Assembly: GCF_964355755.1 (NCBI RefSeq)
Contig: NC_092677.1
Location: 17,828,101-17,892,100, forward strand
DNA length: 64,000 nt
DNA from: Antedon mediterranea
Taxonomy: Eukaryota; Echinodermata; Crinoidea; Comatulida; Antedonidae
Reading direction: 5' to 3'
In this document: piece after piece, positions 1 to 10,436 of the stretch
Position numbering within the stretch: the first letter of the stretch is position 1
How the letters are laid out: the number at the start of each line of letters is the position of its first letter
Position numbers and translations under genes: made by a program
Notes under the pieces: generated by a model
What the model was told of the DNA's origin: nothing
The model's input: the letters and a program-made list of their open reading frames with translations, nothing else
Database searches by the model: none

Positions 1-3000
1 ATGAATCATTTGTATTGGATCTGTCAGTGTTAGGAAAGATTCGCAATTGTCAATTAACATGTTATTATAAAATTTATTGCAGTTATAACAGGAAAAAAAA
101 TTGTCTACATTGCAGAATACAGATGGATTTTTTTGGATGTCAAAACACAGGTTGATCTAGGAACATGCAATGAACAGGTGAAAAAACTAGAAAATTGCAA
201 TTTGTTTCAACGGAAAAAATCAATGCTTTCCTCTCGTATACATGTGTCGCTACAGACAAGAAAATATATCAGCCGTATTATTAACTGGTTCATTGTGTTT
301 ATTATGGGGACCTGTCACATTTTTTTATGTTATAATTAATTACTTGGCAATATTAAATAATGGTAGGTGCGAAGTGACCATGAACAAAGTAGGTATCAAC
401 GATGTGTATTGTCGATCCTCTGTTTATTTATAACAAAAAAAGACATGAATAGGAGTTAAACATGTGTTCAAATTGTTTTAATTAAGTTCCTCTTCCAAAA
501 AAAAAAAGATTTTGTGGTCAAATAATTCTTTGGCTATAAAATTAGTTAAAAACATTGGCAGGAAAACACAATTTTGTCTTTTTATAAAGTAAAATCATTG
601 TTTTCGTTTTTTAACGGAACTGATCTTGATTAAACTGCAAAAAGGCATATATTCCAAGTCTGATTTATTAATCTTCATTTTTGTTTGTTTTTCGGGGACA
701 ATAACTCTTTAATTAGTGGGCCATTGATTTAAAGCATTTTAGGTTTCAATGATAATTTTTAGAATATATATGATTTATCAAATAATAAATATTATCATTA
801 AGATTATCAGAGTTTTTAAGTTTATACATTTTTTATTACTTATTTTCTATGTTCTACATATTTCTATTAGATACAAAAGATAAAAGGTTAATTATATTTA
901 AAATGATTAATTTCTTTATAAAATGTATTCAATATATCATATTCTTTAACTTTTGATTATCACCTTTAGAATACACAATATATTTTTTTACATTTTGGAA
1001 TTAATTGACTTATGATAGCTACAACATAAACTTAAGGGAATAATAAATAAGGGAATTTAAGGGAATACACATTTAATAAAAATGATATGCCAAAATAAAA
1101 GACTATAATGTAGTCTTTTATTTTGGCATATCATTTTATTTGATTTGATCTACATTATTTAAAAAATCATTTTCATATTGATATGAAAAAAAAGCCACAG
1201 AAAACAAAATAGAAGTAACACTAAAATAGAAAAAATTATTTTGAAAATTATTTGTAGTTATTGTATATATTGTTATACTCTGCCATAATGTATGTTATGA
1301 CTGTCAACCTACATTTATAATGTTTACTATGTGAATAATAAATGGTTATAAACAAATACATTTTGATTGATTTTTTAATATTTATTTTTGTACTGTTAAT
1401 ATAAAGTGATTTCCGATATAAAATTATATAAGAGCATGACTAGTGAGCAACATTGAGCCCTCTATAATGTATCAGTTCATTCAGCCAGATAGCCTCTCAG
1501 ATTGTTCATGCGAATCATTAATCATAATAGGAGTCTGGGTTATTATGACACTCAATTTTAATAGATTTCTTTTTATTACCGAGTTCACATTTTTCATAAT
1601 TCATTACTTTTTGTCGTGACATCGACATAAAACACGGTATTTCAATGAAGGATACAGCAAAGAGTAACGACCGGTTTTCAGGTTTACCTTCCGTGCTCAA
1701 CTGGGTCATCGGGTTTTAACGGGTGAGCACACGCTTTGACCAGTTATTCAACTTGAATGTTATACAACTGTTTTTACTCTATCAGTACGGCATATATTGG
1801 TAGACTTGTGGCAGACTCTTCATTTCCTTACCATGTTAATTCACCTTTTATTTAATCTTGTTTACCTGTTTAAACTTGATATCCGAATTTGGTAAAAGGA
1901 TTGAATAAACACAACAATTAGTCATTGATTGGCCCTCTATTTAATTTCCTCTGCTATTTTACAGACTGGTAAAGTAATAAATATTGTGTCAAAAAACAGT
2001 GTATAGGAAAGACGCGGCCGCGTTGAAAACGAAGATATCCAGGAAGCGATTGACACAAGAATAACACGTTGTAGGCATTCATAATGTGTGATTTCACATG
2101 TCCCAGCTCTTACAAATTTCCTGAATTGACAAGCCCACATTGTTATTAACATAGAAAATTTGCAAAGGCAGATTTATCAATGAGTTTACAGACACCTGCC
2201 TAACGATCGTACTAAAGTACTTGTTTTTGACCGGATAACAACTCAAAACATGTCACAACACCCCAGCAGCATGGCAGAGTGAATTCAAGTGATATATATT
2301 GCCTACAGTATTTGCTTTAGAATTAGGTTTAATGCGTAACACTGCTAAATTGGGTTACAAACAACTGCCTAATATACTGGTAAATTGAATACATACTTTT
2401 ATTATATTATAACTTTTAACTAAAGGCATCATAAAAAAAAGTACAAATTAAGACTGGGAATCAACAACAATAACATAATGAGAACAGAACCTTTATTTTC
2501 AAAATAGGTACAGTATAATTTCTTTATTATAAACTCAAATTTGTAAATAAAAATGAAAAACAAAATCAAATCATTAGTGAAATGAAATAAAAATAATAAT
2601 GAAAGACAATAATATTCAGGGACATGTATTTTAATTGTTATAAAATGTACATTAAATATGTGTGTATTAATATACATTTAATAATACATACAAATAGTAT
2701 CGATCATGATTATATTATATTATAGAATATATAAATATTACAATTACAATCTCAACTACAATGTTATAGTTAAACTCTTTCTGTATACAATTTTTCTTTC
2801 CATGTGATGCATGTGTGTATTTACATAGGAAAATATCTAACAACATAAAAAATGTACTATTTTTAAAACCTGTCTCGAAAAATATAACAAATGACTGTTT
2901 AGACATTTACACAAGATTACAAGAATCTTTAAAATCAGAGTGTGTTATTAATGTGTTGTATAATTCAAACACAATTACCACTCCCTCAGGCCAATATGCA

Positions 3001-3140
3001 AAGGCAACCTCGACTACGATTTGCACCTGCATGCAAAAGCTTGTACGAATATTTATCACTACTTGTCTGAAACCTTTGAAGCTAGATTGCAGTTTATATC
3101 ATTAGAAATTCTATAAAGAAAAATAAATAAACTTTCTTTC
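1..3140. other. Intergenic, no gene seen
   Basis: AT-rich sequence with stops in all frames; the open frames are short and show no recognisable domain. It contains one long perfect hairpin (1079-1137). Around 640-710 there is a reverse-orientation fragment resembling the AT-rich repeat family at 19-20 kb, with a TTATTAATCTTCATTTTT-like stretch followed by GGGGACAATAA. Nothing else is supported. Confidence 0.6.
1079..1137. repeat. Long perfect hairpin
   Basis: Two perfectly complementary arms of about 27 bp (1079-1105 and 1111-1137) surround a 5-nt loop. The core arm begins AATGATATGCC. No target duplication is obvious. It may be a snap-back transposon relic or a replication-born palindrome; its sequence does not match the CAGGGA hairpins elsewhere in the window. 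Confidence 0.85.
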
Positions 3141-3204
3141 ATATAAACCAAGGAAGAGTAAAATTATATAATATATTATAATTTTACTCTTTTCTGATAT
3201 AAAC
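3141..3204. repeat. Mini-hairpin element with 8-bp direct repeats (copy 1)
   Basis: A 48-bp palindromic unit (3149-3196) has perfect 15-bp inner arms at 3154-3168 and 3177-3191. It is flanked on both sides by ATATAAAC (3141-3148 and 3197-3204). The outer ends, CAAGGAAGAG and CTCTTTTCTG, are diverged forms of the CAGGGA...TCCCTG ends of two other hairpins at 36755 and 54737. The direct repeats look like a target-site duplication. Confidence 0.65.
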
Positions 3205-3734
3205 AATTACTAATTTTCTCAACTTTTAGAATGTACTTAATTCTGTTCTTATATTTTGTATACACTATTATGCAATATCAAACAATGGCATTACAATTCC
3301 AAGTTAGACTGAAGATCATTGATTTACAAAAATGCAAAGCAAGACACAGAACAAACATATTGACAATAAAAGCAACTAAAGCTATGGTAGGTGTCTAGGT
3401 CCTAATTTTCAGTCTAGGACTTACTCATTTTCTCCTCCTCCTCCATCTGGACACTATTGAGTAAAAAGTGCGATTTATAAAGTACTACTCCTCCCTTATT
3501 CGTTGTAGTATTGAGCTGGGATTTGGCATGAATATACTACAGGGACATGCTATAGAGCCGGATTTTTAAATTTCAAACCGGATGCAGCCATTTTATGTCT
3601 CGAAGATGGTACGGTATAGCCGTATTTGGTAGCGAGGTTATTGATGTGTGTGTGACGTTACATCCGGTCTTATGACGTCATTACAGCTTCTTTTGCTGTA
3701 CCCCGAGTATCGCACATTCGTGCTTGTTTATACT

Positions 3735-3905
3735 GCGGAGCAAAAAGTTTGAACTTTGCTGATGATACTAATTTAAGACATACAAACCTAAATTATCTAA
3801 ACAAGTAAACAATGAACTAAAAAAACTGGATTGCATGCAACAAATTGATTTTAGGCATTGACAATTTAACTAATTTTACTTTATTTAAAAGTAAAATGAC
3901 AAAAA
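3735..3905 (+). pseudogene. Decayed LINE reverse transcriptase fragment
   Basis: Translation near 3749 gives L-N-F-A-D-D-T-N-L, the catalytic F/YADDT box of a non-LTR reverse transcriptase (FADDT at 3755-3769). Downstream, across stops and frameshifts, residues resembling N.ELKKL, W..CNKLIL and NFTLFKSK appear in the expected order for a CR1/L2/Rex-like enzyme. The reading frame is broken several times, so no functional enzyme remains. The 3' end of the same kind of element appears about 900 bp downstream, beyond an inserted DNA element. The family assignment is from motif order only. Confidence 0.6.
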
Positions 3906-3972
3906 ATTGCTACTTTTAATTGCTAACAATTACTAATAATGTAATCTCTTATACAACCACCAAAAAGACACC

Positions 3973-4783
3973 TACCATATATTTCGGTGTATAAGTCGCA
4001 CCTGTGTATAAGACGCACCCCCTAACTGAGAGTAAAATATCGGTATTTTTTATATCGTCGATGTATAAGACGCACCTTATATTTTATCAAAACCATGTTT
4101 TTTTTAAATTGTAATCAATATTATTGTAATAATATATTTTGTTATATCTACAACGGCATCCTTTATTTAGGTTTTTTCTTACCTAGGCTCGGCCGCGCCC
4201 AGCCTCAACAAGTTGTTTCTAACTTGTTATTCATGAGTTTCGCACCCGCAACATCGAGTGCATGACCGTGTGTGTAACACGCACGTTTTCACGGACAATC
4301 GTATTCGATTAGTATCTATGTATCCGAGAAGTGTGTACGCTAGGTCCATGCTATAATCACCTGGAGAATATACTAGTCGAATACCGTACAACATGTGGCC
4401 GCCCAAGAAGGGCTTGTGCTGGGGGTACGGCGGTCGGCAATCGTGCGTATAACTATAAATAAATACTAGGTTTATTCCAATCGTAAATGTTTACAAATGA
4501 AATTTTATCGGAGCGCCTAAAACAGCTCCATAATAAACAAATCTTTTCATCATATTTAGTATAACATCACGCTAAAATGCCTTGAAAACTAGGCAGAAGC
4601 AGGTTGCCCCGTTACGTTAGTACACTGTAGCTAGGCCTAGCCTACTCAGGCCTAGCCAACGAGGTGACGATATGTACACTTCTGTGTGGTGAGGCATTTA
4701 TGTTCGGTGTATAAGACGCACCCTTAATTTAGAGGTCAAATTTGCGTGTCAAAAGTGCGACTTATACACCGAAATATACGGTA
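3973..4783. mobile_element. TA-flanked inverted-repeat DNA transposon (non-autonomous)
   Basis: Terminal inverted repeats read CCATATATTTCGGTGTATAA on the left and the complement of CCGTATATTTCGGTGTATAA on the right; similarity continues into a second internal GTGTATAAGACGCACC block at each end. The element occupies 3975-4781 and is flanked by TA (3973-3974, 4782-4783), as expected for the Tc1/mariner/pogo superfamily. No transposase frame is visible in its roughly 800 bp, so it is non-autonomous. It sits between the two pieces of a decayed LINE. Confidence 0.8.
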
Positions 4784-4790
4784 CACTACA

Positions 4791-5012
4791 CCGGGTTCAA
4801 TGCTATTTCTTATGGACCAAAACTTTGGAACTCATTTCCTGAAATTTGGAAAGCTCTTTTTTGAAATCCTGGATTTTCCACTGGCAATTTTAAAACATAG
4901 CATAGGTGTTTAGCACCTGTTTGGTCTTTCCTTGCCTTTTACCATTTGTTTTGGTTTTTCTATGTATTGTATATGGCAGAAATTGAATAAATAAAAACAA
5001 ATACAAAAAAAC
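4791..5012 (+). mobile_element. LINE 3' end fragment
   Basis: Bases 4796-4857 translate as FNAISYGPKLWNSFPEIWK, which matches the GPKLWNSLP-type C-terminus of many CR1/L2-like LINE ORF2 proteins, followed by a stop. About 150 bp later an A-rich tail with AATAAATAAAAAC closes the element (near 4986-5012). Together with the FADDT fragment at 3755 this is probably one LINE that was internally deleted and then split by the TA-flanked element. Confidence 0.55.
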
Positions 5013-5877
5013 TGGTAAACCAGGTAGAAACTGATGAATAACCAATCAGGGCTTAGTACTACAAATGGATAATCACACAATGATTTTGATTTGTTTTCCC
5101 ATGTTTTTTTAAATAAAATTTATTAGTTAGAGTAGATCTGAGCACATTGTTTTTGTCAAAGTCTATAATAAAAGAATGGAAAGAAATAGAAAAAAAACAA
5201 GCTTTTAACTGTTATTTTCACACCAGCTTACCGCACTTGAAAGCATTAAGTGTGAAATGTTCACAGTTACATGGTAGGATTAACTTACTGTTTGATTTGT
5301 AAACACAATGAAGAATCTAATGATTTAATCCCAATGTCTTTTTTACTAAGTATCTTGCATGTGGAGTTAATTAAAGCACTACGCTGCTGGTGGTACTGGA
5401 TGTAGTGAATAGAAATGGTACACTCATACAAGCTGGCATCGTGCTATAAAATGGATAAGCCAGGCTCATGTACGTGGGATTTCTGTAGACAAGGCATTGA
5501 AGAGGGTGCACCTGGGTATGTGAAAAGAGGATGGCTGGTGACAATAAAGGACTTCTAAAAGAAGGGTTTCATAAAAACTTGCTTCTAAGTGGCTGTTCAT
5601 TAGCTACAATTACAGTAGTATATAGTCACTGCATTTGTAACCAGGCCTACTTTTGTTATAAATTACATTTTTATATCATATCATTTAAATGGATAGAACA
5701 AAATATGTTAAAAATGGAAGCAGCCTTTTGGTGTGTTACAGAACAGATAATGAATGTTTCATATTATTCAAATAGGATAAATAGGCCTACTGCAAGTAAA
5801 AAAACTGTTTTAACTTTCACTATTCTCCTCATCCATTTTGTGTATAATATTAAAATTATGTTCACATCTCTACCCAC
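5013..5877. other. Intergenic, no gene seen
   Basis: The longest open frame (5531-5911, 126 codons) is low-complexity in composition, has no recognisable domain and runs into the end of the hAT-like element. It is treated as chance. Confidence 0.55.
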
Positions 5878-7212
5878 AGATGCAGTGGCGGATCTAGAGG
5901 GGGGTGAATAGGGTGGCTAGCCACCTCCCTTAATTCTCAAAAAAAAAAAAAGATGCAACCTACCCGCGATTGACGGTCACTAGACGTGGATTAATCTTTT
6001 AATTAAGAAGAGTTAGCCTAGGCCTAGCTAGGCCCTACTAGAGCTAGGGTTAGCACTAATAGTTGTGTAAATAGGCCTACACAGTGAAAGAGTTCAATTA
6101 CTATTATGAATTCAAGAGCTTAAAAAGAAAACGAGATTTAAATCTTCGGAAAATACCCACAACTGAGTTATTTTCACAACACACGCACTCCTAAAACTAC
6201 CAGCGTCACGTTGTGTAGCTCGCTCACATCGTGTGAATACTGACGTCATCACTCTCCAAAAATACACCATTTTCCATTGGCATTGCAGTTAATTTCCGCC
6301 GCCCTCTGGTCCACGGCGTGTGCAAGCGTTAGCGTGGTATATTTACACCCCTGAGAGTGTAAAATCGGGAACTTTTTTCACGCGCAAGAAGGTTTTTTGT
6401 ATAATATTATAGTATGCAGTATAAACGATAAAAATAAACGAGAAACATGGTGTTCTTTTATTATTTTATGGGCATAAAATAAACATAAAATGTCTTGTAC
6501 GTACACGTGACGGCCGAAAAAAAGTATGTGGCGTATTTGTTGTTTTTTGATTTGTGTTATAGACACGGCGATTACTGAGTTATTCACCAGGCTGTAGGGT
6601 ATATATCTCTGAGATTAACAGATCACCAAAACACGGTACACATGCACTATGCCGCGTGTGGCGCAGTGTGTTGGACGTTGGACTACCGATCGTCAGACCT
6701 AGGTTCGAATCCAACTCTCGCCGCATTGCTTGTATCCGTAGGCAAGATACTTTACTTACGTTGCCTCTCTCCACCCAGGTGTATAAATGGGTACCCAGTT
6801 AGATCTAGACACAACTTTGCGCTGGTTACCGGCTGCATTATGGGAGTATGTTTCCATACGTGTTTGATCCCAAAAAATACTGGGGTAATAATCCTTGTAA
6901 AGCGCCTTTGAGCATGATTACTCATGAAAAGGGCGCTATATAAATGTGGTATTATTATATATATTATTATATTACCAAATGTTCATTTTGTTTGAAGGTT
7001 TTTCGATCAAAGTTAATTATTAGTTCGTCGAAAAAGATTCGTACAGTATTTAGGAAGGATTTATTTAAATTTACATTATGTAATATTTGTTATTAAGTGT
7101 GATGGAAACAGTTTCTCTAGCCTATTAAACAGTGTGTAAGCTTCTATTTTTCAAAAATGTTTGGAGCCTTTTTCACCACCCCTCGTTAGATCCTAGATCC
7201 CCCACTGAGATG
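5878..7212. mobile_element. hAT-like non-autonomous transposon, copy 1
   Basis: The element body is 5883-7207. It begins CAGTGGCGGATCTAG and ends with the slightly diverged complement CTAGATCCCCCACTG. Both sides carry the 5-bp direct repeat AGATG (5878-5882, 7208-7212). Its interior aligns in reverse complement with the copy at 11854-12973, including a CCCTACTAGAGCTAGGG-type segment and a TGACGTCA-containing core. No transposase is encoded. Five-base target duplications with this terminus fit some hAT subgroups; the superfamily is inferred from the ends, not from a protein. Confidence 0.85.
6651..6965 (+). mobile_element. tRNA-derived SINE
   Basis: The head (6651-6724) is tRNA-like: a degenerate A box (TGGCGCAGTGTGTTGG) and a perfect B box GGTTCGAATCC, closed by GCCGC at both ends. 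The body continues with TATAAATGGGTACC and a tail AAAGCGCC...GGGCGCTATATAAATG followed by TATTATTAT-rich DNA, a layout common to tRNA-derived SINEs of marine invertebrates. It lies inside hAT-like copy 1 and replaces roughly 27 bp that are present in copy 2, so it is a younger, imprecise insertion or gene-conversion tract. Confidence 0.7.
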
Positions 7213-8928
7213 AGTATAAATACAACAAAGCCTTTAATAACATATAGTCTTAAATTTAAGCGACATGTTTTGAGAATCATATAACCATCAATAATTTCAT
7301 TATTTTATTTTTGTCTCAAAATGGTACATAAAAATACAATACCCAAGAAAAAAAAAAAAAGCAGAGACAGGATCCCAAAAGCGGACTATTCTCCATCTAG
7401 TGGCAGTGGAATATCCAGAATGTTGGTGTTGGTATTATTATTTTGCATTACAATGTCCAAAATAATTTCTTGAGGGGTGAGGTAGTAGGTCTTCAATTGT
7501 AACGAAAGAAAACATTTAAAATATAAAACATCATAATACGAAAAATTGACTTTTTTAATAGTATTGTATTTTAAAGTTGAAATCAATCTTAAGGGCAAAC
7601 ATGACATACATGATGACTAAAATTCATATCAGGTCCTAGCGAGATGAGTTTTCACGCAAAATGATTGATTTTACATTACTTCAAATTGTATGACATGTAC
7701 AAGTATTCAAATTAAATTTTAATTCAAATAGACTTTTTCAAAATCTTAACACCTTTAGGAAAGTTAACTCTTTTATTTACATCCAGATGAGCAAATCAAT
7801 CTAATTCTCTCATAAATACATAATGAGTGCGTTTTTAAAATTTCATGAAAATGCAATCATAACACATGTGTTGTATTTAATGACAAGCTTGAAAACATTT
7901 GTGAAGTATAAGATACTAAGTTTTTGATGTACAGTACAGTCATTAAACAGGGGCGTGAGTAGGGTTTTATTTTGGGAAACATGTGCATACGGCATTGCAA
8001 AATGTGATGAAACCCAAAAAAGCAACATTTGAACTATTGATATAGTATTAGTAAATATGTATTATGAAATGAACATTTGAAGTGGTACAAAACACTGGTA
8101 GTAGTTAACCGAGAACACACTCCTAAAGACATTGTTGACCTTGTGTTAACACGGAGGTTAAGGCAAGTTTAATAGGTAGATTTGAATCATTTGAAGTACA
8201 CACAAATAATAGATTATTTACAGAAATATGATATCCAACAGATGGAAGGTGGTTTATAAAACATTCAAAAGACATGATGATTTTAGAAGTACACACAAAA
8301 TAATTGATCATTAACAGGAATATGAAATATGTATCATGTTGAAAGTGAGTGTAGTAGCTATGCAATATAATATTACTATGGGCCGGTATCTGCTGCATAA
8401 AAATAACCGGTTAGAATAGGTGAATAAATTAAATTTTCTTGGGAACAGAAACCGGACAAATTTGTGGTAACCAGTTAAAAGGCAGCATAAAAACCCATTC
8501 AATTCGGTGTTCAACTTTTAGCTGCAACACAAAATAACAGTTGCTGACCTCGAAAAACTACATTGCAGTAACATTTGAATTAACCGCCATGACTAATTGC
8601 ATTATGGGTAATTTTAACAAGACCACCCACTGATTTAACCGGTTATTTCGGAGCACAAATTAAGCATAAAATGCGGTGTATTTGTTATTTCTAAAATATT
8701 TTAAAATAAACGATAAATTTGTGTTATGCAGCTGAAACAGACATTATGAAAGCCTGAAATTCCCTTCTCACACAAAGTACGGCAATGTGGTAGTATGGAA
8801 TCTGACATTATTGCTGGTCTACAATATACGTAGAAATGTATTCTGGTAATCGGCCAATGAAAGATTAAAAGGTGGAGACATTACAGATAAAAATAAGACA
8901 ACACAAATAAATGTTGTGTTCCACTGCA
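7213..8928. other. Intergenic, no gene seen
   Basis: No supported gene. Several ACCGGTT-like stretches occur at 8390-8650. A 13-base match to the let-7 5' end near 7479 was examined and rejected. Open frames here are short and featureless. Confidence 0.55.
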
Positions 8929-9096
8929 GAAATGGAAGAATGGATGAACCCCTTTCATACTGATAAAGCTGAAATGGAAGAATGGATGAGCCCCTTTCAT
9001 ACTGATAAAGCTGAAATGGAAGAATGGATGAACCCCTTTCATACTGATAAAGCAGAAATGGAAGAATGGATGAACCCCTTTCATACTGATAAAGCT
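8929..9096. repeat. 42-bp minisatellite, four copies
   Basis: Four head-to-tail 42-bp units start at 8929, 8971, 9013 and 9055 and differ at only a few positions. Because 42 is a multiple of three, the array stays open on both strands. The + frame reads EMEEWMNPFHTDKA four times within an ORF at 8911-9135; the - frame reads a GVHPFFHFSFISMK-type repeat. No splice context or homology supports a protein, so it is listed as a repeat. Confidence 0.9.
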
Positions 9097-9631
9097 GAGA
9101 CCATGGAAGATACTATTATTATGGGAAATTCTTAATCGCATATGCAAACATCTCAATATTTAATGAAAACATCAGTCTAGTAAACAGGTTTTCTATGACA
9201 TGCTTCAGAAAAATGTGTTTTTAATGGTAAAAAAATGTGTTTTTTGGATAGTTTCTGCTTTTCAGGGAATCTGGTATTAAGAGAGTTCTATTTTTCTTTG
9301 TATATTTACCCATAAATATAAATTATTGTAACATACAAATAATAACAATTTTATCAAGGGAAAGGTTAAAAAATAGTTAAAACTAATAATGACTTTAAAA
9401 ATTGAAGTACACACATAATTGATTACCGTATGTTCAAGAATAGGATATTTCATATATAAATACAGAGAATGTGGAAGCTTATAAATAAAGTATTCATGTT
9501 AGGCCTATAACAAAAAGATTATAAAGTCATCAAAGTCACTAAATGGTAAAGTAATAAAAAAACAAGTTTAAACATCACATTATACACTAACAAATCAAAT
9601 TTGTAAGGTGGAAATAAACAAACACATTAAA
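9097..9631. other. Intergenic, nothing recognised
   Basis: AT-rich sequence without gene, RNA or clear repeat signal. Confidence 0.5.
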
Positions 9632-10436
9632 AACTAGAAAGCCACTCCGAGAGTGCATACCTCCACAGGCCCGTAGCCAGAATGCATCAGAGGGGATTTT
9701 CTTGACACAAATTATTTTGCGAGGGGTCCAAGGATTGAAGGCCCTTGGAAGCTTTGGCTCTCAGAGCAATTTCGGTTGTTTTAATCAGCTTACAGAGGCA
9801 TTTTTTACCTACTAAAATCTGAGTTATGCAGAGAAATTATATAGTACACTACAGTATTCTATAATTGATAAATTGCACGATTTTGGAAGTTGGGCCGCCG
9901 CCTTTGTTTTTCAGGGGGGGGGGGGGGGAGGGTTTACTGGTAAAAGCGTGGTTTGCGCAAAAGGGGGGTTCGCCCGAACCCCAAAAAAACCCCCTGGCTA
10001 CGGGCCTGCTCCGCCTACTGTAAAATTCTTCTACATCAGATTCACCGGAAAGTGTGTGTCTTAATGCTGTGTGTGATTTAGGCTAATTTCACTACTAATT
10101 AAGCATGTGTATGCAAGTTTTGTGTAAAGGTTATGTAACCCGCCTTTCAACTAACAATAGCTTCAGCCGATAGAACAGAAACGCGAAAAGTAAACTTGTG
10201 AGTGAATTTGAAAAGAAATAGGGTTTGAAACTACTCGCATCAAAAAACTTTACTTGTTACTTTTAAGACTGCTCACCGGCATTTGAAATTTCTGTCCTAT
10301 CTTTTAACACTAGCAAGTCTGAAAATAATTTTAAAAAGTGGTCCAGAATTGGGACCGTGGTCCGGATTGCCTCCAAAATTTAATGGAGTGGTTCTTGACC
10401 ACATATCTATTTGTATTTTCATTTTGGGAAAGATCT
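9632..10436. repeat. Dispersed repeat, copy A
   Basis: The segment starts AACTAGAAAGCCACTCCG and ends near GGGAAAGATCT. It aligns colinearly and in the same orientation with copy B at 11748-13996, once the transposons inside each copy are removed. Shared landmarks are GCTTCAG, ACTACTCGCATCAAAAAA, GGTCCAGAATTGGGACC and CTTGACCACATATCTAT. In copy A a GGCGGAGGT at 10468 complements the ACCTCCGCC near the start, which may mark the true inverted end. Copy A lacks about 115 bp present in B near 13160-13285. The class is not assigned. Confidence 0.75.
9661..10013. mobile_element. Short TIR transposon CAGGCCCGTAGCCAG nested in copy A
   Basis: The 343-bp element (9666-10008) has perfect 15-bp terminal inverted repeats, CAGGCCCGTAGCCAG and CTGGCTACGGGCCTG. 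Flanks are CTCCA (9661-9665) and CTCCG (10009-10013), a 5-bp target duplication with one substitution. The empty site ACCTCCGCCTAC is preserved in copy B near 11775. It contains a long G run (about 9915-9927) and no coding sequence. Confidence 0.85.

Noticed and set aside
5531-5911. 126-codon open frame
   Set aside because: No domain, low-complexity composition, and its end overlaps a transposon terminus.
6651-6724. Possible functional tRNA gene
   Set aside because: The A box is degenerate, the cloverleaf is poor and the sequence continues into a SINE body and tail; it is a SINE head.
7479-7491. TGAGGTAGTAGGT, the first 13 bases of let-7
   Set aside because: The rest of the mature sequence does not match and no complementary arm (ACCTACTACCTCA-like) lies within 100 bp on either side, so no precursor hairpin can form.
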